Program-made: the position numbers and the translations under genes
Shown here: positions 52,418-59,060 of the stretch, one piece after another
Layout: each line of letters opens with the position of its first letter
How positions within the stretch are numbered: position 1 is the stretch's first letter
Assembly: GCA_946186375.1 (NCBI GenBank)
Contig: CAMHMZ010000010.1
Location: 1-64,000 of the forward strand
Source: an uncultured Clostridia bacterium
GTDB lineage: Bacteria; Bacillota; Clostridia; Oscillospirales; Oscillospiraceae
Direction: 5' to 3'
Length of the DNA stretch: 64,000 bases
The notes under the pieces: model-generated
Databases searched by the model: none
What the model saw: only the letters and a program-made list of their open reading frames with translations
Told to the model about the DNA's origin: nothing

Positions 52418-53442
52418 ACGCTGTCGATTTTTTTTGTGGCGGCGGAGGCATGACACGCGGCTTGTTGAATGCCGGAATACATGTGCAATTTGGCCTTGAT
52501 ATTAATCCCGCTTGTCAACATACTTACGAGTATAATAACGGAATTCCATATTTATGCAGGGATATATCTTCTATAACGCCAGAAGAATTGACCCGAGACT
52601 ATCCTGTGTTGCTTAATAACGGTGATCTGTTGTTGGTGGGATGTGCTCCGTGCCAGCCTTTTAGCAAACAACGTCGATCCGACCACGAACACATTTCAAC
52701 TAATCTGCTTGATGATTTTGGACGCTTTGTTAGAGCACTCGAGCCGGTTTGCGTTTTAATCGAAAATGTTCCTGGAATACAAAACCGAGGACATGTTGTT
52801 TTCGAAAGGTTTCTAACACTTCTTGATGAAATGCATTATCACACGTTCTACACTGTGGTTAATGCTCAAAACTATGGTGTTCCTCAAAAGCGGAAACGTT
52901 TAGTGCTTATAGCTGCTCAAGACTTTTTCCCGGATGAGCCTCCAGTCACTCATGGTGGGGGCTTGTTGCCTTATATGACGGTGCGCGATGCTATTGAACG
53001 TTTTCCCGCTATTGAAGCCGGAGGAACAAATGAAGCTTTTCTGAATCATAGCGCTTCATCTCTTAGTGACATAAACCTCAGAAGAATTGAAGCGACGCCG
53101 CATGATGGCGGAGGCCGACTTGATTGGCCCCCAGAACTAGTTCTTGCTTGTCACAATCACGGACACAACGGACATACTGATGTTTATGGAAGAATGTCAT
53201 GGGATAGCGTTTCGCCGACATTGACATCCAAATGCTTTAGCCTATCTAATGGGCGGTTTGGTCATCCAGAGCAGAATAGAGCTATTTCATTACGGGAGGC
53301 GGCTGCACTTCAGAGCTTTGATGATGATTATCAATTTTTTGGAAGTACGCAAGAAATCGGAAGACAAATTGGAAATGCAGTACCCGTACTTCTTGCACAG
53401 CGTATTGGAGAATACATTCTGGCACATCACCAACAGAATTAG
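52414..53442 (+). CDS. DNA (cytosine-5) methyltransferase 2
   Basis: This 342-residue compact C5 methyltransferase carries DFFCGGGGMTRGL (I), APCQPFS with catalytic Cys about 80 (IV), LIENVPGI (VI), PQKRKRLVLI (VIII) and QIGNAVPVLLA (X). Its target-recognition region differs from the first enzyme, so the sites probably differ. The start is ATG 52414, overlapping the preceding stop as ATGA; ATG 52390 is an alternative. It is followed 12 bases later by its own Vsr. Confidence 0.92.
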   Translation: MNAVDFFCGGGGMTRGLLNAGIHVQFGLDINPACQHTYEYNNGIPYLCRDISSITPEELTRDYPVLLNNGDLLLVGCAPCQPFSKQRRSDHEHISTNLLDDFGRFVRALEPVCVLIENVPGIQNRGHVVFERFLTLLDEMHYHTFYTVVNAQNYGVPQKRKRLVLIAAQDFFPDEPPVTHGGGLLPYMTVRDAIERFPAIEAGGTNEAFLNHSASSLSDINLRRIEATPHDGGGRLDWPPELVLACHNHGHNGHTDVYGRMSWDSVSPTLTSKCFSLSNGRFGHPEQNRAISLREAAALQSFDDDYQFFGSTQEIGRQIGNAVPVLLAQRIGEYILAHHQQN

Positions 53443-53454
53443 AAGGTATTCATT

Positions 53455-53883
53455 ATGGATGTCCATTCAAAAGCAGTCCGCAGCTATAATATGTCCAAAG
53501 TCAAGAGTAGAGATACAAAACTAGAGGTAAAGGTTAGAAAATATCTGTTTGCACATGGCTTTCGATACAGAAAAAACGACTCTCGCTATCCTGGCCGACC
53601 AGATATCGTTTTGCCGAAGTATAAAACAGCTATATTTGTAAACGGATGCTTTTGGCATATGCATGCCGGATGTAAGTACTCTTGCGTGCCAAAAACAAAC
53701 TCTGACTTCTGGAAACAAAAACTAGAACAGAATAAGCAAAGAGATGAGAGAAACATCACACAGATGGAAGATCTTGGCTGGAATGTAATGATAATTTGGC
53801 AATGCGAGCTTAAAGGATCTGCGTTTGAATCCAGAATGGACGCTTTGATCAAGCAGATTACAGATAATCACTGTATGGTCTGA
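53455..53883 (+). CDS. vsr: Very-short-patch-repair endonuclease 2
   Basis: This 142-residue Vsr pairs with methyltransferase 2. It has MDVHSKAVRSYNMSKVK at the N-terminus, PGRPDIVLPKY with the catalytic Asp (50), and FVNGCFWHMH with Trp/His (67-68) but Asn where E. coli Vsr has His64, as in copy 1. It is clearly diverged from copy 1, so the two modules were probably acquired separately rather than by recent duplication. Confidence 0.92.
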   Translation: MDVHSKAVRSYNMSKVKSRDTKLEVKVRKYLFAHGFRYRKNDSRYPGRPDIVLPKYKTAIFVNGCFWHMHAGCKYSCVPKTNSDFWKQKLEQNKQRDERNITQMEDLGWNVMIIWQCELKGSAFESRMDALIKQITDNHCMV

Positions 53884-53962
53884 AAGGCGACACATAAAAA
53901 GCATCTGCGAGTCATTTTTGGCAGCATATACGTATTTACGTATGAGAAGCGGATTCCTAAAA

Positions 53963-54002
53963 CAGAGGACACAAGAGACGAATCAGTCTTTTGTGTCCTC
54001 TG
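53963..54002. terminator. Bidirectional terminator between Vsr 2 and the RHH gene
   Basis: CAGAGGACACAAGAGAC pairs (one mismatch) with GTCTTTTGTGTCCTCTG. The right arm overlaps the last codons of the minus-strand RHH gene. Confidence 0.7.
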
Positions 54003-54168
54003 TCGGTAATTCGATATTGTACTTTGTCAGTAGGTCCTCGATCGCTTCATCCAGCAGCCGGCTTTTCGGGATTCTTGTCTTCTTCGCAAGCTGATCGAAA
54101 AGCGGAACGAGCTCATTTTTCAAGGATGAAGTGAAGCGTGTGCGATATTTCAAGAAGGGCTCAGCCAT
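53983..54168 (-). CDS. Ribbon-helix-helix-like small DNA-binding protein
   Basis: This 61-residue protein shows the RHH pattern: a short strand (KYRTRFTSSL) and two helices (ELVPLFDQLAKKTRI and PKSRLLDEAIEDLLTKYN). RHH proteins bind DNA as dimers and often regulate their own gene. The ATG at 54168 follows GGGAGGCATAATT. It is divergent from the SLOG-like gene, and an inverted repeat in the shared gap could be its operator. Confidence 0.7.
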   Translation of the reverse strand: MAEPFLKYRTRFTSSLKNELVPLFDQLAKKTRIPKSRLLDEAIEDLLTKYNIELPTEDTKD

Positions 54169-54234
54169 AATAATTATGCCTCCCGTTTGGAACTGTCCAT
54201 ATTCTATATGAGCTGCAAGTTTCAAACAATTGGT

Positions 54235-54269
54235 TGCAGATAGTGTCTATATAGTGTATAGTATCTGCA
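54235..54269. promoter_or_regulatory. Inverted-repeat operator in the divergent RHH/SLOG gap
   Basis: TGCAGATA (54235-54242) is mirrored exactly by TATCTGCA (54262-54269). Between them TAGTGT occurs twice (54241 and 54252). The symmetry suits a dimeric repressor such as the adjacent RHH protein. Confidence 0.55.
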
Positions 54270-54296
54270 GAAACGAGAGAGATATGAGGCTGAGAC

Positions 54297-54815
54297 ATGA
54301 CCAAGACCTGTGCCATTATTGGCTGTTCCCCAATGTGGTTTCCGTGGGGATTTGATGAGGAAGACGAAGGCTGTGCGGCGCTGAAACTGATCCTGATAAA
54401 TCAGATCACCAGGCTGAGAAGTGAGGGCTGCACGCGCTTTTCGGTCAGCATGGACTGCGGCGCGGGGCTGTATGCGGCTGAGATCCTTCACGGGCTGAAA
54501 GAAACAGACGGAGAACTTGAGGCAATTTGCTATGTCCCGTACGAGGAGCAGGCGACCAAGTGGACGCCGGAGCTGCGGGATCGGTATTTCAATGCTCTGG
54601 CGGCCTGCTCGGAAGTCGTAAATGTGGCCTATGAGAAAACAGTGGGCTGCGAGTTCAAAGCCCACCTTGAGGCCATAAAAGAAGCCGACACAGTGATTGC
54701 GGTCTACGATCCCGATAATCCACGCTGTGAGCAGGAGGCTGCGGCCGTGGCCGTTGCGGGAATGCTGAACAAGCAAATCCTCACGCTTGATCCCAAAGCT
54801 ATCCGCTTAAAATAA
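54297..54815 (+). CDS. SLOG-superfamily (DUF1273/YspA-like) protein
   Basis: This 172-residue Rossmann-like protein fits the SLOG superfamily: TCAIIGCSPMWFPWG at the start, FSVSMDCGAGLYAAEI (glycine-rich nucleotide or ligand loop) and ADTVIAVYDP near the C-terminus. Some SLOG proteins sense or process nucleotides in conflict systems, others act in cell physiology, so the role here is open. It is a single gene divergent from the RHH regulator and ends at a terminator. Confidence 0.78.
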   Translation: MTKTCAIIGCSPMWFPWGFDEEDEGCAALKLILINQITRLRSEGCTRFSVSMDCGAGLYAAEILHGLKETDGELEAICYVPYEEQATKWTPELRDRYFNALAACSEVVNVAYEKTVGCEFKAHLEAIKEADTVIAVYDPDNPRCEQEAAAVAVAGMLNKQILTLDPKAIRLK

Positions 54816-54859
54816 AACATGGATGGACAATTTGGGCTATTCCGTTATCTTTTGCTGAT

Positions 54860-54904
54860 AAATGCCGAAAAGTGTGAGCGATTCACATTTTTCGGCATTT
54901 AAAA
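54860..54904 (+). terminator. Terminator after the SLOG gene
   Basis: AAATGCCGAAAAGTGTGA pairs (one mismatch) with TCACATTTTTCGGCATTT. A-rich sequence follows, so it may serve both strands. Confidence 0.7.
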
Positions 54905-54915
54905 TTGCAATAGCA

Positions 54916-54944
54916 TTGACTTTTTCGGCGGATACGGTTATGAT
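54916..54944 (+). promoter_or_regulatory. Promoter of the AAA+ ATPase gene
   Basis: TTGACT (54916-54921), a 17-base spacer and TATGAT (54939-54944) lie about 40 bases before the gene. Confidence 0.65.
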
Positions 54945-54985
54945 GGTCTCACACGACACTGCGATTGAAAGGGCTGATGCGTCAT

Positions 54986-56290
54986 ATGAAACGGGATATC
55001 ACGCAGGAGCTGCTTGCCTGGAAGGAGCAGCCGAACCGCAAGCCGCTGGTATTGAAGGGCGTGCGCCAATGCGGGAAGACTTATATCCTCAAAGAATTCG
55101 GGCAGGAGTATTATAAGGACGTCGCTTATTTCAACTTTGAAGAAACCAGATCCCTGAGCTCGCTCTTCGAGCAGGACTATGACGTGAAGCGGATCCTGTT
55201 CGAGCTGGGGCTGTTCCTCGGCAGGACGATCGCGCCCGGCAACACGCTGATCATCCTGGACGAGATCCAGGAGTGCCCGCGGGCGATCACGGCGCTGAAG
55301 TATTTCTGCGAGAACGCGCCGGAGTACCATGTGGCCTGCGCCGGTTCCCTGCTCGGTCTCGCCATCCATGAGAACCAGTCCTTTCCGGTGGGCAAGGTGG
55401 ATATCCGTACGCTGTACCCCATGTCCTTCTATGAGTTCCTTTCCGCAACGGGGAATGAGGCCCTGGCAGACTATCTGACCAGCTTTCAGCAGGGCTCATC
55501 TGTTTCGGAATTGATCGGGGGGAGGCTCCGCACGACACTGAAGCAGTACTATGTGGTCGGCGGGATGCCGGAGGCGGTCTCTGTTTGGTGCGAGACAGGG
55601 GATCTGGAAAAGGTCGAGGCTGTCCAACAGGATATTCTCGCAAGCTATGAGCTGGACTTCGCTAAGCATGCCCCGCCCAGCGAGTTCCCCAAGCTCTCGG
55701 CGATTTGGGCGTCCGTGCCGCAGCAGTTGGCCAAACCCAATAGCAAGTTCATTTTCAGCCATGTGAAAAAGGGCTGGCGCTCCAAGGACCTGGAGGACGC
55801 GCTGCAATGGCTGATCCGGGCCGGGCTGGTGTATCAGGTCTGCAAGGTGGAGAAGCCGTTTATGCCGCTGTCCTCCTATGCGGACGCCACCAGCTTCAAG
55901 CTCTATCTCTGCGACGTAGGTCTGCTGCGTCGGCTGGCTCGTCTGCCTGCCCAGGTAGTGCTGGAGTCCTCCGGGATCTACACGGAGTTCAAAGGCGTCA
56001 TGACCGAGAACTATGTGCTCGGCGAGCTGGTCAAGCACGTGGACGCCACACCGTATTATTGGGTTTCGGGCAACAGCGCCGAGGTCGACTTCATTGTTCA
56101 GTGCGGCGCCCATATCGTCCCCATCGAGGTGAAGGCGGAGAGCAACGTGAAGGCGCGCTCTTTGGCCGAGTACCGCAAAAAGTACACGCCGCCTGTTTCA
56201 GTCAAAACCTCCATGCTCGACGAGGTCAGTGGAAGCGAGGTGCGCCTAATCCCGCTGTATCTGATTGGGTCCATGGGGACGATGATTTAG
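54986..56290 (+). CDS. AAA+ ATPase with DUF4143 nuclease-like domain
   Basis: This 434-residue protein has an N-terminal AAA_14 ATPase (Walker A GVRQCGKT at 25-32, Walker B LIILDEIQE) and a C-terminal DUF4143 domain. Its end contains NSAEVDFIV and PIEVKAE, the Asp and Glu-x-Lys of a restriction-endonuclease fold. Such proteins are abundant in gut Clostridia and Bacteroidetes, and their role is unproven. The start is ATG 54986 (MKRDITQELLAWK fits the family); ATG 54977 is an alternative. GC is higher than in the defence genes before it, suggesting a different origin. Confidence 0.85.
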   Translation: MKRDITQELLAWKEQPNRKPLVLKGVRQCGKTYILKEFGQEYYKDVAYFNFEETRSLSSLFEQDYDVKRILFELGLFLGRTIAPGNTLIILDEIQECPRAITALKYFCENAPEYHVACAGSLLGLAIHENQSFPVGKVDIRTLYPMSFYEFLSATGNEALADYLTSFQQGSSVSELIGGRLRTTLKQYYVVGGMPEAVSVWCETGDLEKVEAVQQDILASYELDFAKHAPPSEFPKLSAIWASVPQQLAKPNSKFIFSHVKKGWRSKDLEDALQWLIRAGLVYQVCKVEKPFMPLSSYADATSFKLYLCDVGLLRRLARLPAQVVLESSGIYTEFKGVMTENYVLGELVKHVDATPYYWVSGNSAEVDFIVQCGAHIVPIEVKAESNVKARSLAEYRKKYTPPVSVKTSMLDEVSGSEVRLIPLYLIGSMGTMI

Positions 56291-56339
56291 AGAACAGGCA
56301 AATTATGGCGCGGATACGCAAGTGTTCAAAGGAGTTTTT

Positions 56340-57299
56340 ATGTTCATTACCAAATATACTGACAATCCCGGCTCAGATGAAGAACTCATACCCTGTTCTG
56401 GTACATATGATGATGGATTCGAGGAAGAGTATGAAACACACGTTCGCAGTTTAGACCGCTTCATATTTCTTGTTGATATGTTCAGAATTGTAAAGTCGTG
56501 TACGAGTGATCTGCTCAATCTCAAAGGGGGGGGAGATGTTCCTTTCTGGCTAATCAACAAAACACTTATAAACTATCTTAATGCTGTGTACAGCTATAAA
56601 GAGTACATCAATAGTTACGAACCACCCCTGAAGAAAATCACGGATGGATATTACTACAACCGAAAATGGTATAGATTTGTTTGTGACTATCGGAATCGCG
56701 TCATACATCAATCCACAATTATAAAAGATAGATCAACTAAAACGGGCGACATTTATATTGATTTGGACGAGATGGTTCTTGCACAAAATGAAATAATTGC
56801 AGAATTGCTCTCAGACCCCAATTCATCAGAATCTTCGATAAAGAATGCAAAACGCTTCTTAAAAGAGATACAGTCTTTGCTGCCGGAACAACCAGTGGGA
56901 ACCTATAATAGGAAAAAACTTCAAAGCATGAAAAGAATAGCACAAGACGCAGATTCTGAAATAACGTTAATGAATAACGAGATTCTGTTGCATGCTTACA
57001 GAAACAGTGTCCTACCGCATCTGCGCTGGCTTCTTTCAATTTCCCACAAAGAAAATGATCGTTACTGGTACACATTTATCGTCAACGAAGATTGGGGGCA
57101 TCTTCCTGAGAAAAGTGATGTTGCTTGTTTTGAGCCAAACTACTCGGTGGAATTGTTTTATCAGTATTTGTTACGAGCCCTTGGAAATGAAAGCCCTGTT
57201 TGTAAGGCAATAAAAAATATCCTCGAAGCAGATGGATATACATATGTTTATGAACAGGCCTGCTCCCTTAACGAATTCTTCGAAAGAGAAGGGAATTAA
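56340..57299 (+). CDS. Hypothetical protein with RNxxxH motif (HEPN-like)
   Basis: I recognise no named family for this 319-residue, mostly helical, soluble protein. CDYRNRVIHQS (Arg118-Asn119-His123) matches the RNxxxH signature of HEPN ribonucleases, which act in abortive infection and toxin-antitoxin systems. The flanking helices are consistent with that fold, but a helical context with RNxxxH can arise by chance. The ATG at 56340 follows AAAGGAG. It lies 49 bases after the AAA+ gene on the same strand and is low in GC. No obvious nucleotidyltransferase antitoxin is adjacent. Confidence 0.6.
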   Translation: MFITKYTDNPGSDEELIPCSGTYDDGFEEEYETHVRSLDRFIFLVDMFRIVKSCTSDLLNLKGGGDVPFWLINKTLINYLNAVYSYKEYINSYEPPLKKITDGYYYNRKWYRFVCDYRNRVIHQSTIIKDRSTKTGDIYIDLDEMVLAQNEIIAELLSDPNSSESSIKNAKRFLKEIQSLLPEQPVGTYNRKKLQSMKRIAQDADSEITLMNNEILLHAYRNSVLPHLRWLLSISHKENDRYWYTFIVNEDWGHLPEKSDVACFEPNYSVELFYQYLLRALGNESPVCKAIKNILEADGYTYVYEQACSLNEFFEREGN

Positions 57300-57311
57300 A
57301 CAATTGTTCAT

Positions 57312-57340
57312 TTGACTTGGCGAGATTCACATGATAGTAT
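57312..57340 (+). promoter_or_regulatory. Possible promoter upstream of a small ORF
   Basis: TTGACT (57312-57317), a 17-base spacer and TAGTAT (57335-57340). Confidence 0.5.
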
Positions 57341-57455
57341 TTGATAGGATTTGTAGCACTGCGAGGCACCGCTTTATTAAGGTTTGGTTACGATGAGGTC
57401 CAAGCTCATTCCACGCACAAGCTTGGGCCAAATCTTAAGAAAGGCGGCCATTATT

Positions 57456-57650
57456 ATGCCGAACGAAGAAATTGTTGTTGTAAACGAGGGGAGAATCAGT
57501 CTTAAAGAGGAAACTCGCATGGCGTGCAAGCGTTATGCGACTGATTGTCTGCAGCATGCAAAAGCGCCCCTCAAGCAGTTAGCAGCTTCTTGGATTGAAG
57601 AGGGTGTTAACCGTCTAATCATTTACATTCAACAAAAGCTAGCTGCATAA
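57456..57650 (+). CDS. Small hypothetical protein, 64 aa
   Basis: This 64-residue helical, charged protein starts MPNEEIVVVNEGRIS and has no recognised domain. The start at 57456 follows AAGGCGG; longer in-frame forms from 57384 lack an RBS. A promoter-like sequence lies 115 bases upstream and a hairpin follows immediately, so it looks like a complete transcription unit. Confidence 0.45.
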   Translation: MPNEEIVVVNEGRISLKEETRMACKRYATDCLQHAKAPLKQLAASWIEEGVNRLIIYIQQKLAA

Positions 57651-57654
57651 CCTG

Positions 57655-57683
57655 AAGAGGCAGAGTACCTTCTGCCTCTTTAC
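57655..57683 (+). terminator. Hairpin terminator after the small ORF
   Basis: AAGAGGCAGA (57655-57664) pairs with TCTGCCTCTT (57671-57680). The T-run after it is weak. Confidence 0.6.
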
Positions 57684-57695
57684 TATTTCCTCCAA

Positions 57696-57845
57696 ATGAA
57701 ATGTAAAACATCATTCATTCAATTCATCGAATACAGAGACATGATTGATGAAGCTTATCTGGAAGAAGACAGGATGTACTTCCATGAAATTTACAACAAG
57801 GAAGACAAACCAAGTTTTGTCAGCACTGATGCTCAGCAGAACTAA
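57696..57845 (+). CDS. Very small ORF, 49 aa
   Basis: ATG to TAA encodes a charged peptide rich in Glu, Asp and Tyr (MKCKTSFIQFIEYRDMIDEA at the start). A CTCC-type region precedes it instead of a clear RBS. It may be a gene or a relic. Confidence 0.25.
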   Translation: MKCKTSFIQFIEYRDMIDEAYLEEDRMYFHEIYNKEDKPSFVSTDAQQN

Positions 57846-58677
57846 GCTGCTCTTTACGGTTCGTTGTAAATAGTTTATTCTATTTACAACGAAGGGTTTA
57901 TTGAGCTTGCGTCAAACATTTTCTCGTCAAAAAACGATGCACTTTTTCTGACAGATCTGCAAACAACAAAAAACGATCCGGGATCGCGGTACGGCAGTAC
58001 AGGCGATCCCGGATCAGTGTTAGTCTCCGGCCAAGCTAAAATCACGAAATCTGAGCGACATTTTGGTGTTTATATCACGAAATCATAGCGAGATTGCGTG
58101 ATGATCATCACGTTTTCCGAAAATATACAAAGTTAAACGTCCACAAACTGGTTTGAGATCCGCATGGCAACGGCTTCCCATATCTTTAAGATAAATTAAA
58201 AGCAATATCTTGCTTCTTAAATTTGATAAGAGAATTAAAAGCGTAAAATATTACGTTTTAAAATACTGCCTCGTTCTCGTTTGACATCCCGGCAACAGTG
58301 AACCTGCTGGATCGGCTGCTCAGGGGCATCCTCTCATTCCGGGTCCACAGGGCGAAGGCCGGGCCCTCCGGAATTACGAAGGACAATGAAAGAATGTCAA
58401 ACGCAAACGAAAAAATATCAAAGCGGATTGACTTTTTTCGTTTGCGAAAAGATAGAGTTTGACTAATGAGGGTTTGCAGCACCCGAATCGGCTGTTTTGG
58501 GACTGTTTTTCGGCTAAAATGCACATATTTATCGGGGCCTGATTTACCGCTGCTGAAAACATTGAAAAGAGTATAACGGCAAAAATCCAGTCATCCCAAG
58601 GCCTTAGGACCTTTGTGCAACTTTTTTGACCCATTGCGAATGTGCATGGTAGAACACCCGTTGTCCGTCGATATGTA
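57846..58677. other. Element-end intergenic region with repeats, no supported gene
   Basis: This holds a 14-bp hairpin TTCGTTGTAAATAG/CTATTTACAACGAA (57857-57890), a GATCCGGGATCGC/GCGATCCCGGATC inverted repeat (57975-58016), two direct repeats ATCACGAAATC..AGCGA (58041 and 58074, 33 bases apart), a perfect CGTGATGATCATCACG palindrome (58097-58112), AT-rich sequence, and a CGCAAACGAAAAAA/TTTTTTCGTTTGCG hairpin (58402-58446). It ends near the right junction and probably carries regulatory or recombination-accessory sites. Confidence 0.6.
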
Positions 58678-58854
58678 CTATTCCCAGCCCTGCCTCTTAG
58701 CCAAATCCAACATAGAAAAGCTGAATTTTTGCCAGGTTTCCAATGTCGTCTGTGACGGGTCACCCTCGCGGATGCGCATGGTGCGGCGGATCTCCTTGGG
58801 GATGACCACCCGCCCGAGGTCGTCGATGCGCCGCACGATCCCTGTTGCTTTCAT
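58678..58854 (-). pseudogene. spoVT: spoVT, 5' part (codons 1-33) with an element-derived tail
   Basis: The frame starts at ATG 58854 after AGGAGGATTATTGCAT and encodes MKATGIVRRIDDLGRVVIPK, then EIRRTMRIREGDP, the DNA-binding N-terminus of SpoVT. At the junction it enters the element and gains 25 foreign residues (SQTTLETW...QGWE) before a stop. The 58-residue product keeps only the start of the AbrB-like fold, so it probably cannot work as SpoVT. After excision codon 33 would join codon 34 at 32431. These same 25 codons would then become the end of the recombinase frame in the circle. Confidence 0.93.
58756..58764. other. Attachment site, right junction
   Basis: The 9-bp core CGGGTCACC is a direct repeat of 32432-32440. 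The inner flank CCAATGTCGTCTGTGA is the mirror image of the left inner flank, with two mismatches in the shared stretch. Confidence 0.88.
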
Positions 58855-58918
58855 ATGCAATAATCCTCCTGTTTTTCTATCGGTTCTCTCCGATAGTATT
58901 TGCAGGAGGATTTTTGTT

Positions 58919-59023
58919 ATGCAAGACGCGCAGCCGATCAAAAATGACGCGGCGGGAGAAGCAAAAAGCGAACAAAACCACCTTGCGGCGGAGGTGCTGA
59001 CTGAGCCTTTTGTCCGAGTATGA
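58919..59023 (+). CDS. Possible 34-residue peptide divergent from spoVT
   Basis: ATG 58919 lies nine bases after AGGAGG and the frame ends with TGA at 59023, encoding MQDAQPIKNDAAGEAKSEQN and 14 more residues. The RBS-containing CAGGAGGATT (58903-58912) is the exact complement of AATCCTCCTG (58861-58870), which carries the spoVT RBS, so the gene and spoVT flank a symmetrical repeat. Whether the peptide is made is uncertain. Confidence 0.3.
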   Translation: MQDAQPIKNDAAGEAKSEQNHLAAEVLTEPFVRV

Positions 59024-59060
59024 CAAACGGACCCGCCGAAGCCGATCCGTTTGCCATATT

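Larger units (their letters stand above)
32432..58764. mobile_element. 26.3-kb integrative (mobilizable) element inserted in spoVT
   Basis: The boundaries are set by the split spoVT gene and the 9-bp direct repeat. The element carries a serine recombinase at one end, a MobA/MobL relaxase with accessory genes, and defence-type cargo. It has no type IV secretion genes, so it is an integrative mobilizable element rather than a self-transmissible one. The two inner flanks form an imperfect palindrome when joined (19-bp arms, 17 matches, centre GTCA), as expected for the attP of a serine integrase. The lower GC of the cargo against the chromosome supports transfer. Confidence 0.9.

Noticed and set aside
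58258-58524. 88-codon minus-strand frame near the element end
   Set aside because: No RBS or domain, and it overlaps the CGCAAACGAAAAAA inverted repeat; more likely non-coding.
38409-58677. Search for type IV secretion or conjugation genes
   Set aside because: No VirB4, VirD4 or other mating-pair genes were found, so the element is described as mobilizable and not as a self-transmissible ICE.
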